Below, one piece after another: positions 47,601-58,910 of a stretch of 64,000 bases of DNA. Both the position numbers and the translations under genes were made by a program. The notes beneath the pieces are model-generated. The model was not told the DNA's origin, ran no database searches, and saw only the letters and a program-made list of their open reading frames with translations. Within the stretch, counting starts at the first letter, position 1. The number at the start of each line of letters is the position of its first letter. The DNA comes from Anaeramoeba flamelloides (lineage: Eukaryota; Metamonada; Anaeramoebidae), in the NCBI GenBank assembly GCA_027625915.1, contig JANTQA010000026.1:8432001-8496000 (forward strand). The letters run 5' to 3'.

Positions 47601-50600
47601 TTTCAAAGTTAGAACAAAAAATAAACAAAAAAAAAACTCTTTTGTCAATTATTTAAAGCACAAAACCAATTCAAGACTTCAAAATAGCATTACCAAAATT
47701 TCAGATCCTTCTAGAAAAAGAAAAAAAAATTCCCTTCGTCAAATCCAAAAATTTTCTCTCAAAATTTTCGACTTCCAAAATGATATTGTGAAAATGTCAC
47801 TCCACTTTATATTGAAGTATGTTAGAGATTGTGGTGAGTGTAGCCACCCATTTGAAAAGAAAGTGAAGTGACGTTTTCCTAATATCAAAAAAAATAGCTT
47901 TTTATTTTTGCCTTGCTTTGTTGGGATTTTTCGAAAAGTTTTTGGATCAATAAATGATTTTAGTCAAAATCTTAAATTACTAAAAATTGGCAATATTTTG
48001 ACTTTCCCTCAATTCCTTGTATTTTAAAGGTCTTAATCTATTTACTTTATTGTATTTCAATACTCACAGAGCATAAAATTCAGATAGTCCTTAATGGGAA
48101 TTGGAAAAAAAATGAAAATTTCCGGTAATATTTTTATATTTTTAATTGGAAAATTTTTGAAATTTTTATTTGACTTAGTGGAGAGACTATTTGAATCTGT
48201 ATTTTTTTTAATAATATAAAAAGAATCATATTTATTCAATTCAAAAATAAAATCAAATATTTCTTTCAAAAGATATCGCTAAATTAATTTGAAAAACTGA
48301 TTTTTTTTCTGTTTTTGGAATATAATTTATCATTTTATTTATTTCATGTTTGAGTTTTAATATATATTCCCTGTTTTTTTTCTGCAAATTGGTGTAACTT
48401 TTATTCTATATTCATTCTTAATGTTCAATATAAAGTTTATTAGTTTTAACTAATTTTTAAAAACAAAAAAAATATCCCAAAAATTTGCTTTTTTTTCAAA
48501 AGTTGGTAATTTTGAAAAAAGGGGATATTTGTATCTTAATGAGTTTAATAGCTATCTTTTCTTAATTACATAAACTTATGATATCTTTGAAAAAATAATT
48601 TATAAAAGATTTATAACTGAAATCCAATATGTAATTTTGGGTAACTTTAATTTTCAGTATTCATTAGAGGTTTTGATGATATCTTTGCTTAAGTAACAAT
48701 AAAGTTACAAAAATCGCGATATTCAATCAAATCGCGATAATATCAGAAAATCGCGATATTTTGTAAAATCACGATAATTATTGAAATCGCGATAATTATT
48801 CTAAAATCGTGATAAATGCCAAAATATCGCGATATAATAGTTGATGATTTTTTGGGCTAATTGAGAAATATTTTTACAAAATTTTTTTTAATCAAAAATA
48901 GCTTATGTGAAAAAAAAGTTATTCTTTTAAAAAACAACAAAAAAGATACTTGATTCAATCAAGGATCAGATCAAAGATTTTTCATTGTATTTTCATTTGA
49001 TTTGATTGACAAACCTATCGATCCTTTTAGATCAACAACAACAATAATAAATAAAGATAAATAAATATTTTCTCAGTCATTCGTGATGTTGTGAATTGTG
49101 TTGAATAAAAGAGCTTCTAAAACAACCAACCCTTCAGCCTTTCTTTAAAGAAGTGTTCTGGGGTGAAAACATTTTCAATATTCTATGAAAGCTAAAAGGA
49201 GTTAGTATAACTCTTTAAAAGCTTTCACAACAACTTAGCCATATTGCCACCAATTATTACGACATTATCACCAATTATTAAGATTTTTTTCTTCTTCTTT
49301 TAACATTTTCGTACCTTTGTATTGGACAGAAAACACAACCAGAGTATAGAGGTTTTTGTTTGATAGATCACCAATAAGAAGGAAAATTACTCTTTATTCT
49401 TTTTTTGGTTATTTAACTTGTGAAGGTAATAATTCCATTTTTAAAAAACTTATATATTTTGAATTCAAGTATATTGTTTAAATGTGCTATTATTAGTTTG
49501 ATCATAAAATTCGTTTGAGATTTTATATTTTGTTAAAAAAAAAATGAATTGAAAAAAAATTTGTGTTTCCACTACAAACAATCTCATCCCGTTTCTAAAC
49601 TTTATGTCTTTCAAAATTTCAAACACTTGAAGAGAATTCACAACCCTTGCAAACACTTTCTAACATTTTTAAAGGGGAAGAGCGTTGTAAAAGTTTCAAG
49701 GCTTTTGTAAAAGTCAAGAGAATTTTTTTAAGGTGATCTCAAAAAAATAATTTTTCATTTTTTCACGATAATTATTTTATCGCGATAATGTTGAATATCG
49801 CGATTTTATGATTTTTCGTGATAAAGTTGAGGGCAAATCGCGATTTTTTTAATATTATCGCGAATTAATTGTTATCTTGATAACATATGTTATCATCAAA
49901 ACCTCTATTTTTTTCCTTGTAGTGGAATCATGTAGTTTGGGAAACACTTTTTTATATTATGAGTGTTCACTTTCATTCAATAACTGTAACGGTAATTTTA
50001 TGAAAAAGTAATACACTTATTTTTTATTATTAATTAAGGAAGGCGATTCAACAAAATTACCACTTCTATTTGTCGTTAGGCTTTTTTTAATTTGAGAAAT
50101 AAAACGAAAATTTATTTAATTTTCTGTTTATTTCTCAAATTAAAAAAAACATACGTTAGCTTTTCTTGAGTTTTCTGTTTATTTCAAAAAGTAAAAAAAA
50201 CCTAGAACACTTTACAAATAAAATAGAAAACCTCAAAAAAACCTAGAACACTTAATAAATAAGACAGAAAACCTCAAGAAAACCGTGTTTAGCTTTTCCA
50301 GAATTTAAAAGAATAGAGTAAAATCTTTGATTTTTCTCTATCCTTTCAAATTATGGAAAAGCCAGGTACTCTAAGGCACTCTATGGCACCCTAAATTTGT
50401 ATTTGTATTTTTTTTTTATTCTTGCTATAATGTAGGCAAGATTATAACTCATGGGAGAGCTTTTATTTAAAAAATAAAAAGAGAAAATTTATATTTTTGG
50501 TCCAATATCAGAACAAGAGAAAGAAAAACAAGAAATAAACGAGATAAGTAGGCTTTATCGGCAAGGGTTAAATGCTCAAGATCTCTTAATTTGTTAAAGA

Positions 50601-53600
50601 GAGAGTTTTAAAGTGACTAAATTTGTGACTCTAATTCAAAGAGTAATCAAAAGAATCTTTTAATTACAGTCATTAGAAGTATTTTAAACTCAATTTAGAA
50701 TAAATAAAAGAGATAAAAAAAAAGAAAAAAACAAGTAAAAAACAAGTAAAAACTTAATTAGTTTTTTTTTTTGTAACCCGTGTTTTGAATGGGTTGTTGG
50801 TTGTTTCCTTTTATGATAATTATGTCGAAATTTTCAAAAGCATCACCATCATACCAACCAAACTAAAATTCAAAATTTTCCACACAGCTAAAACGGACCA
50901 ATTAATCACAATAATACAATTTCATTCAAATTGGAAATAATTTTGATTTTTGAAAAATATGAAAATCATTTTTTCATCTTTTAGTTTTTTGTTTTCATTT
51001 TATTTTTTGAATTACGTAGCCTATTTTCGTTCGATCAAAATATTTTTTCGAACAATTGATATTAGACTAAAGTTGAGTTGTTCAAAATAGAAGAACTCAA
51101 ATAAAATTAGTCAATGAGTATCTAATCTTTTGATCGATCAATAATTGCTTTAAAGAATTTCAAAAAATTTCTCAATGAATTTTTTTGTGTTATGCTCACC
51201 CCAAAATTTTTTAACACGCCAATAATTTATTAGTATTAATAATTTTTTATTATTTTTTTTTATGTATATTTTAATTTATGTACAATTGTTAACATTTCAA
51301 TTAGCGAATGGTTCTAATTTGGTATTTCTTCTCAAATCGAGAAAATAAGATTTTTTTTTCAAAAATTAAATATTGGTGTGTTAAAAATTTTGAATTGGGG
51401 TTTAGTTTACGTAATACCGTACTTGACAGACGTTGATACCATTACGTGACATTGTTGCTGTACTCACCAAAAGTTAATACCATAACAAGGTAACGCATAT
51501 AAGAACAAGTTAAATTGTCCCCTTAATTTCTCTTCTTCAATAGTTGTCCACCAAATTAGAACCACCCCTGATTATTTTTCTTCTTTACTTTGTAATAAAA
51601 AAAAACTAAAAAAAAAGGAAACTAAAAAAAAGTAAATTGAAAAATAAAAAAAAGTTAGACAATAATGAAAAAATTGTTAATCATTTCAATTATAATTTTC
51701 AAATTTAAATACCAAAAATATCAATTTTAACACTCGGTAATTTCGATGGAATCGCCCGACAACAAAAATTCAATTCTAATTGTAAACTTTAAGAGATTCA
51801 CAGGAACCACAGGAATTCAAAAAAAAGGATACACATATTTTTTTAAAGAAAATTGAACTGCTATGCTATTAAGAATCAAAAACACTCACATAATTATTAG
51901 TGCGCTTTGGTTTCTGATGTTTCTATAATTTTTGGAATTTCTGTGATTTCTGAAATTTCTCAAAATTAACACTGCCAAAATGGAATTTTTCTAAATTTAC
52001 ATTACCAAGTTTACTTTATTTTATTAACTGAATCTAATTTGGCACTTTGTCAAGATATTTTTTTTGAAAATCTCTTTTTTCAAAATTTGAAAACATGATT
52101 TATTTCATTTTCAATCGAATCAATTAATAATTTATTTTTTTTTATTTTATTATTTTAGATCTTTGGAATTTCTTTTATTTCAAATCTAGCCGCAGGTTTG
52201 GAAAACACAGTACTTACACATCATGATGTTCTTGAAGTGGCAAATAAAGCAGGTAACAAAATAACGAAAATTGTATCTTATTTAGTAAACGAATTACCAC
52301 TTTTAGAAAGAAATCAGATTACTGAAAATTTTGAATTAGAGTGCAACCAGATACTTCCTATACCAGAACCAATTTTGCCGGGGCAAAATGAATTTGACGA
52401 GGCTATTTCTTTTCTAGAATCAAAAATTAAAAACAATATTAATAAAATTAAAGTTGCAATTTTACTTTCGCCTGGGCACTGTGAATCATTTCTTGTGAAA
52501 TTAAACAATAAATTAGAAATATCATATCGTGATTTACCAAATTTCCCATTAATTTCCCCATCTAGCCACAATGGGAAAATCATTTTTGGGATAACTAAAT
52601 CAAATATACCTATTTTTTGTTTAACTGGGAATGATCATAAGGGTTTATATGATTCTGAAATTTGTTTTTTAATGAAATTATTTAAAGATTTAGGCATTGA
52701 ATATTTTGGGCAAACTTATTTAGCTGGTGATCCAACTGCAATATCTGAAGGCAAAAAGGAAAAAGAAAATGAAAAAGAGAAAGAAAATGAAAAAGAGAAT
52801 GAAAAAGAAAAAGAGAAAGAGAAAGAAAAAGAAAAAAAAAAAAAAAATAGAATAGTTTTTGCTAATGATATTTATAATACCATCTCTTTCCCAAACGGTA
52901 TTTTAAATAATAATAAATATGAATCGATCGTACCTAGTTTATTTGATCAAGAATTTCTCGATAAATTAATTGAAATGGCAAAGAACAATAATATTCAATA
53001 CTCACAAGATTCAATAACCTCAACTACAAATTGTGTTTTACCAATTAAATCCGAAATTATTAAATATTCAAAATTTGATATCCGTTGTTTAGGTTTATCC
53101 TCCATAACATCAATTATTGCTGCTAGGAATTTAGGATTTAAGATTTTTTCAGTTATTGATATGTGTATGGATTTTTCAAATCTATCACAATTATCAATCC
53201 CAAAAATAATTAAAGACGTCCAAGAAAACAGCGCAGAAAACATTTCGTTATTAATATTGGAAACAATAAATGAGTTATTAAGCAAAAATCTTGACGACAA
53301 TATCAGCAACAAGAACGAAAAAACTTTGATCACTGACAATAAAAATAAAGAAACAGAATTTAAAAAAGCAAAAAAATCAAATACACTTCCAATTGTTAGT
53401 AGACTAAATCAAGGAATCTTGGAAAGGGTTCAAGAAGCAAAACAATATTTAGAAAAAAAAATTGATAATAATTTAAAAATAAGTTACTCAATGATAGTTG
53501 ATGACAATGTAACTGAATACGAATTATTTGAAAAAAATCAATTAAAAATCCTTTATAAATTTGAATTCTCCGAAATACCAAATCTTTCAATGAAAAATTT

Positions 53601-54264
53601 ACCACAAAGAGAAAATTATAATTATTTTAAAGAATCACAATTATTAATTTGCTCTTCAAATCTTAATAATAACACCATTGGTGCAATTTTTAAATTCGAT
53701 TCCAGACAATCCCATTCAAATGAATCTCTACACGAAATTAGATTTTCGTTAAGATTATCTCAAGAATTAGGAATCAAAAATATATTCTTCTTAAATGAAG
53801 TTGCATCATCTAATGAATCAATAGTCAATGGCGATTTAACCATATTTACTGACATACTTGATTTATGCTTACAAAAGTGCCTATACGGTTCAAACGTTGA
53901 ACAATGGGGAACAAGATTTCCAGATTTCTCTGAGCCCTTTAAAAATACAGAATTATCCCAATTTGCTGAAAATTCCAAGATCACAATTAAACAAGCAATA
54001 GTTTCTTTGGTATCAGATCCAATATTTGATTCAATTAAATTATTAAATTCTTCAAAATATTTCAAATTGGATGTTTTTTCTGCTGGCTCAATTTATCAAA
54101 CCTGTATTTGCAAGCACATGAATTTGAATATTTATGGATTTGGCTTTGTGCATTGGCAAAAGAAAAATAATCAAATACTTTATCAATCATTAGAAAATCG
54201 AAAGAATACAGCAATAGATTTTGAAAAGCTTTTGTCACAGTTTTTGATTCAAAAATTTAATTAA
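44671..54264 (+). CDS. Purine nucleoside phosphorylase fused to two degenerate PNP domains (3 exons)
   Basis: Exons 44671-44718, 44837-45517, 52159-54264, all phase 0; 944 residues. Homology supports the long join: exon 2 ends '…GRAAGME' and exon 3 starts 'IFGISFISNLAAG', matching GMRVLGISLITNLAAG. Domain 1 (about 25-290) is a complete trimeric-type PNP: GTGLG, SGRIHPYEGYP (Arg97, His99), TNAAGG (Asn128), GPTFES (Glu210), GMST, SNLAAG (Asn252, pointing to 6-oxopurines rather than MTAP-type substrates) and LTHHDV (His264/265). It would cleave inosine/guanosine with phosphate. Domain 2 (about 320-613) keeps the fold pattern (RDLPNFP, LGLSSITSIIAARNLGFKIF) but has lost the phosphate and purine motifs and holds a KE-rich insert. 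Domain 3 (about 662-940) keeps NGDLTIFTD, GTRFPDFSEPF and a GMST-like helix but lacks catalytic residues. Exon 1 could instead end at 44703, also phase 0. Confidence 0.88.
48665..49907. mobile_element. hAT-like element with clustered TCGCGA motifs
   Basis: 1243 bases with perfect 17-base inverted ends TAGAGGTTTTGATGATA, fitting the TAGNG rule of hAT transposons. Seven 'atcgcgat'-type motifs (some with CACG/CGTG) lie within about 180 bases of the left end and six within about 150 of the right end, as expected for transposase-binding sites. On the minus strand near 49600-49680 a broken frame reads VCKGCEF … ERHK, perhaps the remains of a BED-type finger. No matching 8-base duplication is visible, and the element is non-autonomous. 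Confidence 0.75.
50076..50393. repeat. Hairpin-cassette cluster 4
   Basis: One H3 palindrome, a complex H1 region with nested H1/H3 arms separated by 'cctagaacactt' linkers, and one H2 palindrome (CCAGAATTTAAAAGAATAGA … CTATCCTTTCAAATTATGG), ending in the linker 'ctctaaggcactctatggcacc'. It lies inside the PNP intron. Confidence 0.85.
50864..51404. mobile_element. Family J TIR element, copy 2
   Basis: 541 bases, diverged from the copy at 33120-33652 but alignable along much of its length (shared 'ttttgatcgatca', 'attacgta'). Ends: left TAAAATTCAAAATTTTCCAC then ACAG, right reading outward TAAACCCCAATTCAAAATTT then TTAACACACC. The internal left-type end at about 51203-51222 is conserved in position. 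Confidence 0.7.
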
Positions 54265-54750
54265 AATGATAATTTAAATCCAATAATATTTTTTTTTTTT
54301 TTTTTTTTTTTTATATTTTTTACCACGAAAAATTACAAGATGAAACATTATTCAATAAAACCGAACATTTTAATACAAAACTTCATATCACGATCATGAA
54401 AAAATTTTTTGAAAAAAAAATTAAACATTTGCTAATTTTTCACTTTTTGATAACTTCACTTATAATAAACACTATTGGCTAATAAAAGATCTTGGAACAA
54501 AAATTATTTTTCAAGATGTTTAACTATTAAAGTTGGAAAATCAATTTTTCAGATTCTATTAAAATTTTTTTCAAATTTAATAATAAAAAATTTGAATATT
54601 TTTTTTTTTCACATATAGGCGGTTATAATCATATATTTGAAAAAAAATTAAATTTAATAAATATCTTTCAAATGGATAATTGATTATTGGGACTATTAAA
54701 GAATTATTTATTGATTTAAATTGAAAATAATGTTTTTTTTTTGATTTTTT
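54265..54750. other. 3' flank of the PNP gene
   Basis: A T-run of about 24 lies directly after the stop codon (54289-54312). No gene. Confidence 0.5.
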
Positions 54751-55095
54751 AGAAGTTTTTTTTTATTTTTGAAATAAACTGAAAATTTCTTAAATTTCCG
54801 GTTTATTTCAAAAAGTCAAAAAAATCGTCTTTAGCTTTTCGATAATTTAAAAGAATAGAGTAAACTCTATGATTTTTCTCCATTCTTTTGAATTCTGGAA
54901 AAGCGCCTTTATCTTTTCTTGAGTTTTCTGTTTATTTAGAAAATCAATAGATTTTACTTATAAAACAGAAAACCTCAAGAAAAGCTAGGCACTATACAGC
55001 ACTTGACTGACACTTTTCTTTAGGGTTTTCAGAATTTAAAAGAATTGAATAAAATCTTTGATTTTTCTGTATTCTTTTTAATTCTGGAAAACCTA
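54751..55095. repeat. Hairpin-cassette cluster 5
   Basis: Four palindromes in a row: H3, H2, H1, H2. The linker between the last two, 'aggcactatacagcacttgactgacactttt', is the reverse complement of the cluster 1 and 2 linkers, so cassettes occur in both orientations. Confidence 0.88.
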
Positions 55096-56470
55096 TTACA
55101 GGACAAGAATTATCATACATATTTTTTTTTCTCTAATTCAGTTTTATTAGATGAGTACAACATTTTCAAAACTATTAAACTCCATTTCACTCAAAGTAAA
55201 TATTCTAAGTTGAATTTGAATAAATTTTTTAATCTTCAAAATTTATTTAGAATTTTTTACCTGAAAAATATCTTTTTTTCTAGACTAGATACTTTTAAAA
55301 AATGTTTTACAACTTACAACAATTAATTAACTCCATTTCACTCAAAGTGGCTTAGCCATAAATGAAAAAGTCACTTTATTTTAAAGAATCAACCAAACTT
55401 AGATTCTTTAGAAAAACGAGAAATAATAAACTTCATATTAGAGTCGATAATCATAAAAGAAAAGCCTGAACAAACCATAAATTTCAAAAAAAAAAAAATG
55501 TTAAAAACAATTTTGAGCACCTTTCATTAGAACAACTTGTGCAAAATTTCTCTATTTCTTTAGGAAATTAAAATTTTTGATAATAATATTTTTTACTTGT
55601 AAATGTATGAATTTTACAAGAACATATAAAGCCTAACTTTTCTTAATGTTAATTTGGAGTCTCAATCAGTTTTTATTTTCAAATTGACTTTTTTTTAAAA
55701 AAAAGATAAAGTAAAAAGTAAAAAAGAAAAAAAATAATTGACAAAATGAGAAAAAATGATTTTGATCTAAAAATTGAAAATTTAGTTCAAGAAAAAGAAT
55801 GAATTAAACTCATAGAATGTGTTCTATTTCTTCAATAAAACTGGGCCCCTTTGACTGAAAAAGAGTTTACAATAGTTTCTAGGGTTATTTGTTCTGTAAT
55901 TTTAGTTATAGTATGGATAAACTTTATTATTAAAGATGAAAGGTTAATGAAGGTAATAGTTTTGACTTACTTTACATTTTCAATTTTATTTTTTCATACA
56001 AGTGATTTCTTATTTTTTTATTTTAATTTATTTATTTTTATTTAATTATTATTGGGATGCTTGTAAAAGATTATTTTCAAATGTTTTTTTTTTTGAAATT
56101 AAACATTGTAAATTGTAAGAAACAATAAGGCAATTTTCTGTTTTATATTTAGTATTTAAATTAGAATACCTTAAAAATGATTCTAAAAAAAGAATTCTTT
56201 GTTGTTATATTGAAATTAAAAAATTTTTGGATGCGATTAGTCATCTTTTATTGTACTATATCCTTGAAAATTAAATTAAAAATTAAAAAAAAATAATATG
56301 CGGCTAAAAATGTACAATAAAAAAACAGGAATTGGAGTTTATCAAGGAGACACTTTATCGTATTTATTATCAGGATTTATGAGTCCATTTTTCAGAGAAA
56401 AAAATTAATCATCTAGTAAAGCATATTCAAATGAATACAGATGATTTCATTGTAATATTGGGAATACTAT
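55096..56470. other. Gene-free stretch with a probable family F element
   Basis: The right end of a family F element is clear (TGGGCCCC then TTTGACTGAAAAAGAGTTTA, ending 55869). Its left end may be the diverged 'tttcactcaaagtggcttagcc' near 55336, giving about 530 bases. The rest is AT-rich without genes. The 65-codon frame at 55851-56045 begins within the element end. Confidence 0.45.
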
Positions 56471-56677
56471 TACAGCAATTTCCACTTTTAAGACAAAAAC
56501 TTTGAGTGAAATTTAAGTCACCAAATAATCTCAAATTAAAACACATTTTTTGGAATCCTTTTTTGCACAAATTATTTTATGAGGATTTAAAGTTTTTTTT
56601 TATAATTAGAGATTATTTTTGTGCCTTAATTAGAGATTTTTTTGAAAGTTTGTGTATAAAAAGTGGAACTAACTCTA
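56471..56677. mobile_element. Family A MITE, diverged copy
   Basis: TA-flanked, left 'tacagcaatttccactttt', right '..aaaaagtggaactaactcta'. Internal motifs are more decayed than in its neighbour, so it is probably the older insertion. It shares its right TA with the next copy. Confidence 0.72.
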
Positions 56678-56877
56678 CAGCCAGTTCCACTTTTAAGACA
56701 CAAACACCAACAAAATTTAAGGCAAAATGATAATCTCAAATTAAGGTACAAAATTCAGATTCTAGTAAAATAAATTGTAAAAAAAAAAAAAATTCCAAAT
56801 TTTGTGCCTTAATTTGAGATTCTTTTGTGCCTTAAATTTCGTTGAAAGTTTGTGCCTTAAATTTGAAACCGACTGTA
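56676..56877. mobile_element. Family A MITE, well-preserved copy
   Basis: Directly abuts the preceding copy with a single shared TA. Left TACAGCCAGTTCCACTTTTA, right reading outward TACAGTCGGTTTCAAATTTA, with four paired 'aaggcacaaa'-type motifs. Consistent with insertion into the TA at the end of an existing copy. Confidence 0.78.
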
Positions 56878-57135
56878 TTAGAAATGGACAAAAAATTATA
56901 AAATAGTTTTTAAATTTAAAATTATTTCAAAATTTCAGGAAACTCTTGTCGTGTTATTCTTTAAATTCGTTTAATTATGTTAAATATTTTTGAATTGGGG
57001 TTATTAACAGAAATAATGCAATAAATAAACTCTTAGTGTTTTTTTTGGAAAATGTTATATAATGGCTGATCTATCGAACAAAAACAGTTTATAATGTTTA
57101 CAATATATATATATATATATAAATATATAAATATA

Positions 57136-57847
57136 TATAAACTATTTTTCAAACAAAAGGGCACACCTCTCAAATCACCAATACCATCGAATTTGATTGT
57201 TCATAGGATATTTACTTATTGGCGATTTTCATTTTAATTATTCATTTTTTCATTTTTTGCTTTTTTATTTTATGGATATTGAGCAGTTGGAAAAAGAAAA
57301 AGCAAGATAAGAAGAAACAAATTTGGAAATAATCTACCAGTGTATAAATGGAAATGGTTCAAGTTTGATTTCAAATGAGCTAGATTAGGAATTAAAAAAG
57401 ACCATTAGTAGATTGATACATGTAACAAAAGAAAAGAGAAATAAAGAAAAAAGCAATTCCAACAAAATCCTAGATGAATTGCGATTTTAGCTGGGAAATG
57501 AGACTTTAAAGAACAAAAGTTTGACGTGTAAAGAGTTATCAATAAAATGTAAAGAACTTTTTCTCAATTCGCTTTTTTCAAAGGTTTTTATTGATTTTAT
57601 AATTTTTTTTTTCTTTACAATTTCCAAAACGAGATTTCTCATTTCAAATAAAAGGGCACACCAATTTTTAAAATATTGAATTTTAATTTTTATTGTTTTG
57701 TTTTAATGAGTTTTAGAGATTCATTTGAGTTTTTTTTTATGTTTTAAAGGGTTTTTTAGATTTTAGAATGATACTACAATTAATTTGATTCAATTCTGAA
57801 TAATTCTTGAAATTTTTTGTGCCCTTTTATTGGAAAAAGAGTTTATA
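57136..57847 (+). mobile_element. Family I TIR element with transposase remnant
   Basis: 712 bases; ends left TATAAACTATTTTTCAAACA then AAAGGGCACA, right reading outward TATAAACTCTTTTTCCAATA then AAAGGGCACA. A second left-type end lies at about 57634-57662, some 200 bases from the right end. Between them a broken plus-strand frame (about 57275-57550) reads '…LEIIYQCINGNGSSLISNEL…' and '…KTISRLIHVTKEKRNK…', suggestive of the helix-turn-helix start of a Tc1/mariner-type transposase, with several in-frame stops. A dead DNA transposon. Confidence 0.65.
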
Positions 57848-58733
57848 TTAATAATAATCTTTTTTTAATCAAATTACGATCATAAATCTAATAAAAAAAA
57901 CTTTTTTTATAAAATCTATATATCATTTTTATAACAAAATTTCCTTTTACATGATGATTTTTTCAATATTTTTTTAAAAATTATTCTTGTAAGTGGCTTA
58001 TAACATGTCACAAATAGGAGAACACATTTTATGACAAACTTTTATTTTAACAAAGTTGATATTATAAAATTTTATAAGATTTTAAACGTTTATAACACCT
58101 TTACAAGACGTTTAAACATATTATAAAAAACTTTTTTTATTAGTGTCAAAACTGAGAAAATAAATATAACATTTTTTTCAATTTGATATTTTCTTTCAGG
58201 AAGATCATAAAATCAATACACTTCTGTCACTCATGTAAATATACAATTTTGTCACACTCCCAGAGTAGAATTTGAACATGTCAAAATTTTGGAAATCATA
58301 GTTGATTTGATCACTGTAACTAAAGCTACACATCGAAATTTTCGAAAAGTGATTCATAAAAGTTTTAAAAATTGAGTCAAAAAACATAAAAAATTCTGAT
58401 ATATTACTTTTTTAAAACAAATGTAAAAACATAAATTAAAAATTAATCCCATTTTAGATGTTTTTAAGAGAATTATTAATTTTATTTGTTGAGAAAGTCA
58501 TTTTAAAAAAGTGTGATCAAAAAAATTTTTTAAGGAACTAAGTACATTTTACAATTTTGAAAATTATTAATTGTATGAACCAAACTGAAAAATATTTTTT
58601 GAGTGCCATCAGATATTGAAACTTAAAACCAAAATCCCATTCACTTTTTTATTTGTGAAAAGAAAGTGAACTCAAAGTAATTCAGAGTTGAATCTTTTCT
58701 TTTTTGATTTTTTGAACATTTTTTTTTGATTAC
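57848..58733. other. Gene-free stretch
   Basis: AT-rich, no coding frame with recognisable content and no repeat family assigned. Confidence 0.45.
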
Positions 58734-58906
58734 GGGACTAATCTCTATTAAATTTTTTTACCTAAATTTAATCGAGATTGAGAGAATTTTTTGCCAATTA
58801 CTTAGATTTTTGAAAAACCCTGTGTATTTTCAATATTAAGCATATTTCTCTATAATAAATCCTTATTTAGAAATTGGTCAAAAAAAAAATAATAGAGACT
58901 ATTCCC
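58734..58906. mobile_element. Family E MITE with TTAA flank
   Basis: 173-base internally deleted relative of the 931-base element at 27664-28594. Ends GGGACTAATCTCTATTAAA (left) and, read outward, GGGAATAGTCTCTATTATT (right). The right flank is TTAA and the left is TTAC, presumably mutated. The shared 'ttgccaattact' and 'ttggtcaaaaaa' blocks confirm the relationship. Confidence 0.75.
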
Positions 58907-58910
58907 TTAA

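Larger units (their letters stand above)
45518..52158 (+). other. 6.64-kb phase-0 intron inside the first PNP domain
   Basis: Starts GTAACACTTTTT and ends TTATTATTTTAG. It separates two halves of one conserved domain, so it must be removed for the enzyme to fold. It contains a hAT-like element (48665-49907), a hairpin cluster (50076-50393) and a family J element (50864-51404). A 98-codon frame at 47575-47871 starts with TTG and has no motif, so I do not call a nested gene. 45518-48664 is otherwise featureless. Confidence 0.87.

Noticed and set aside
47575-47871. 98-codon frame nested in the PNP intron
   Set aside because: Starts with TTG, basic low-complexity start, no recognisable domain despite 'CGEC' near its end.
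48665-49907. TCGCGA clusters as a replication origin or centromere-like repeat
   Set aside because: The symmetric placement inside perfect inverted ends is better explained by a transposon.
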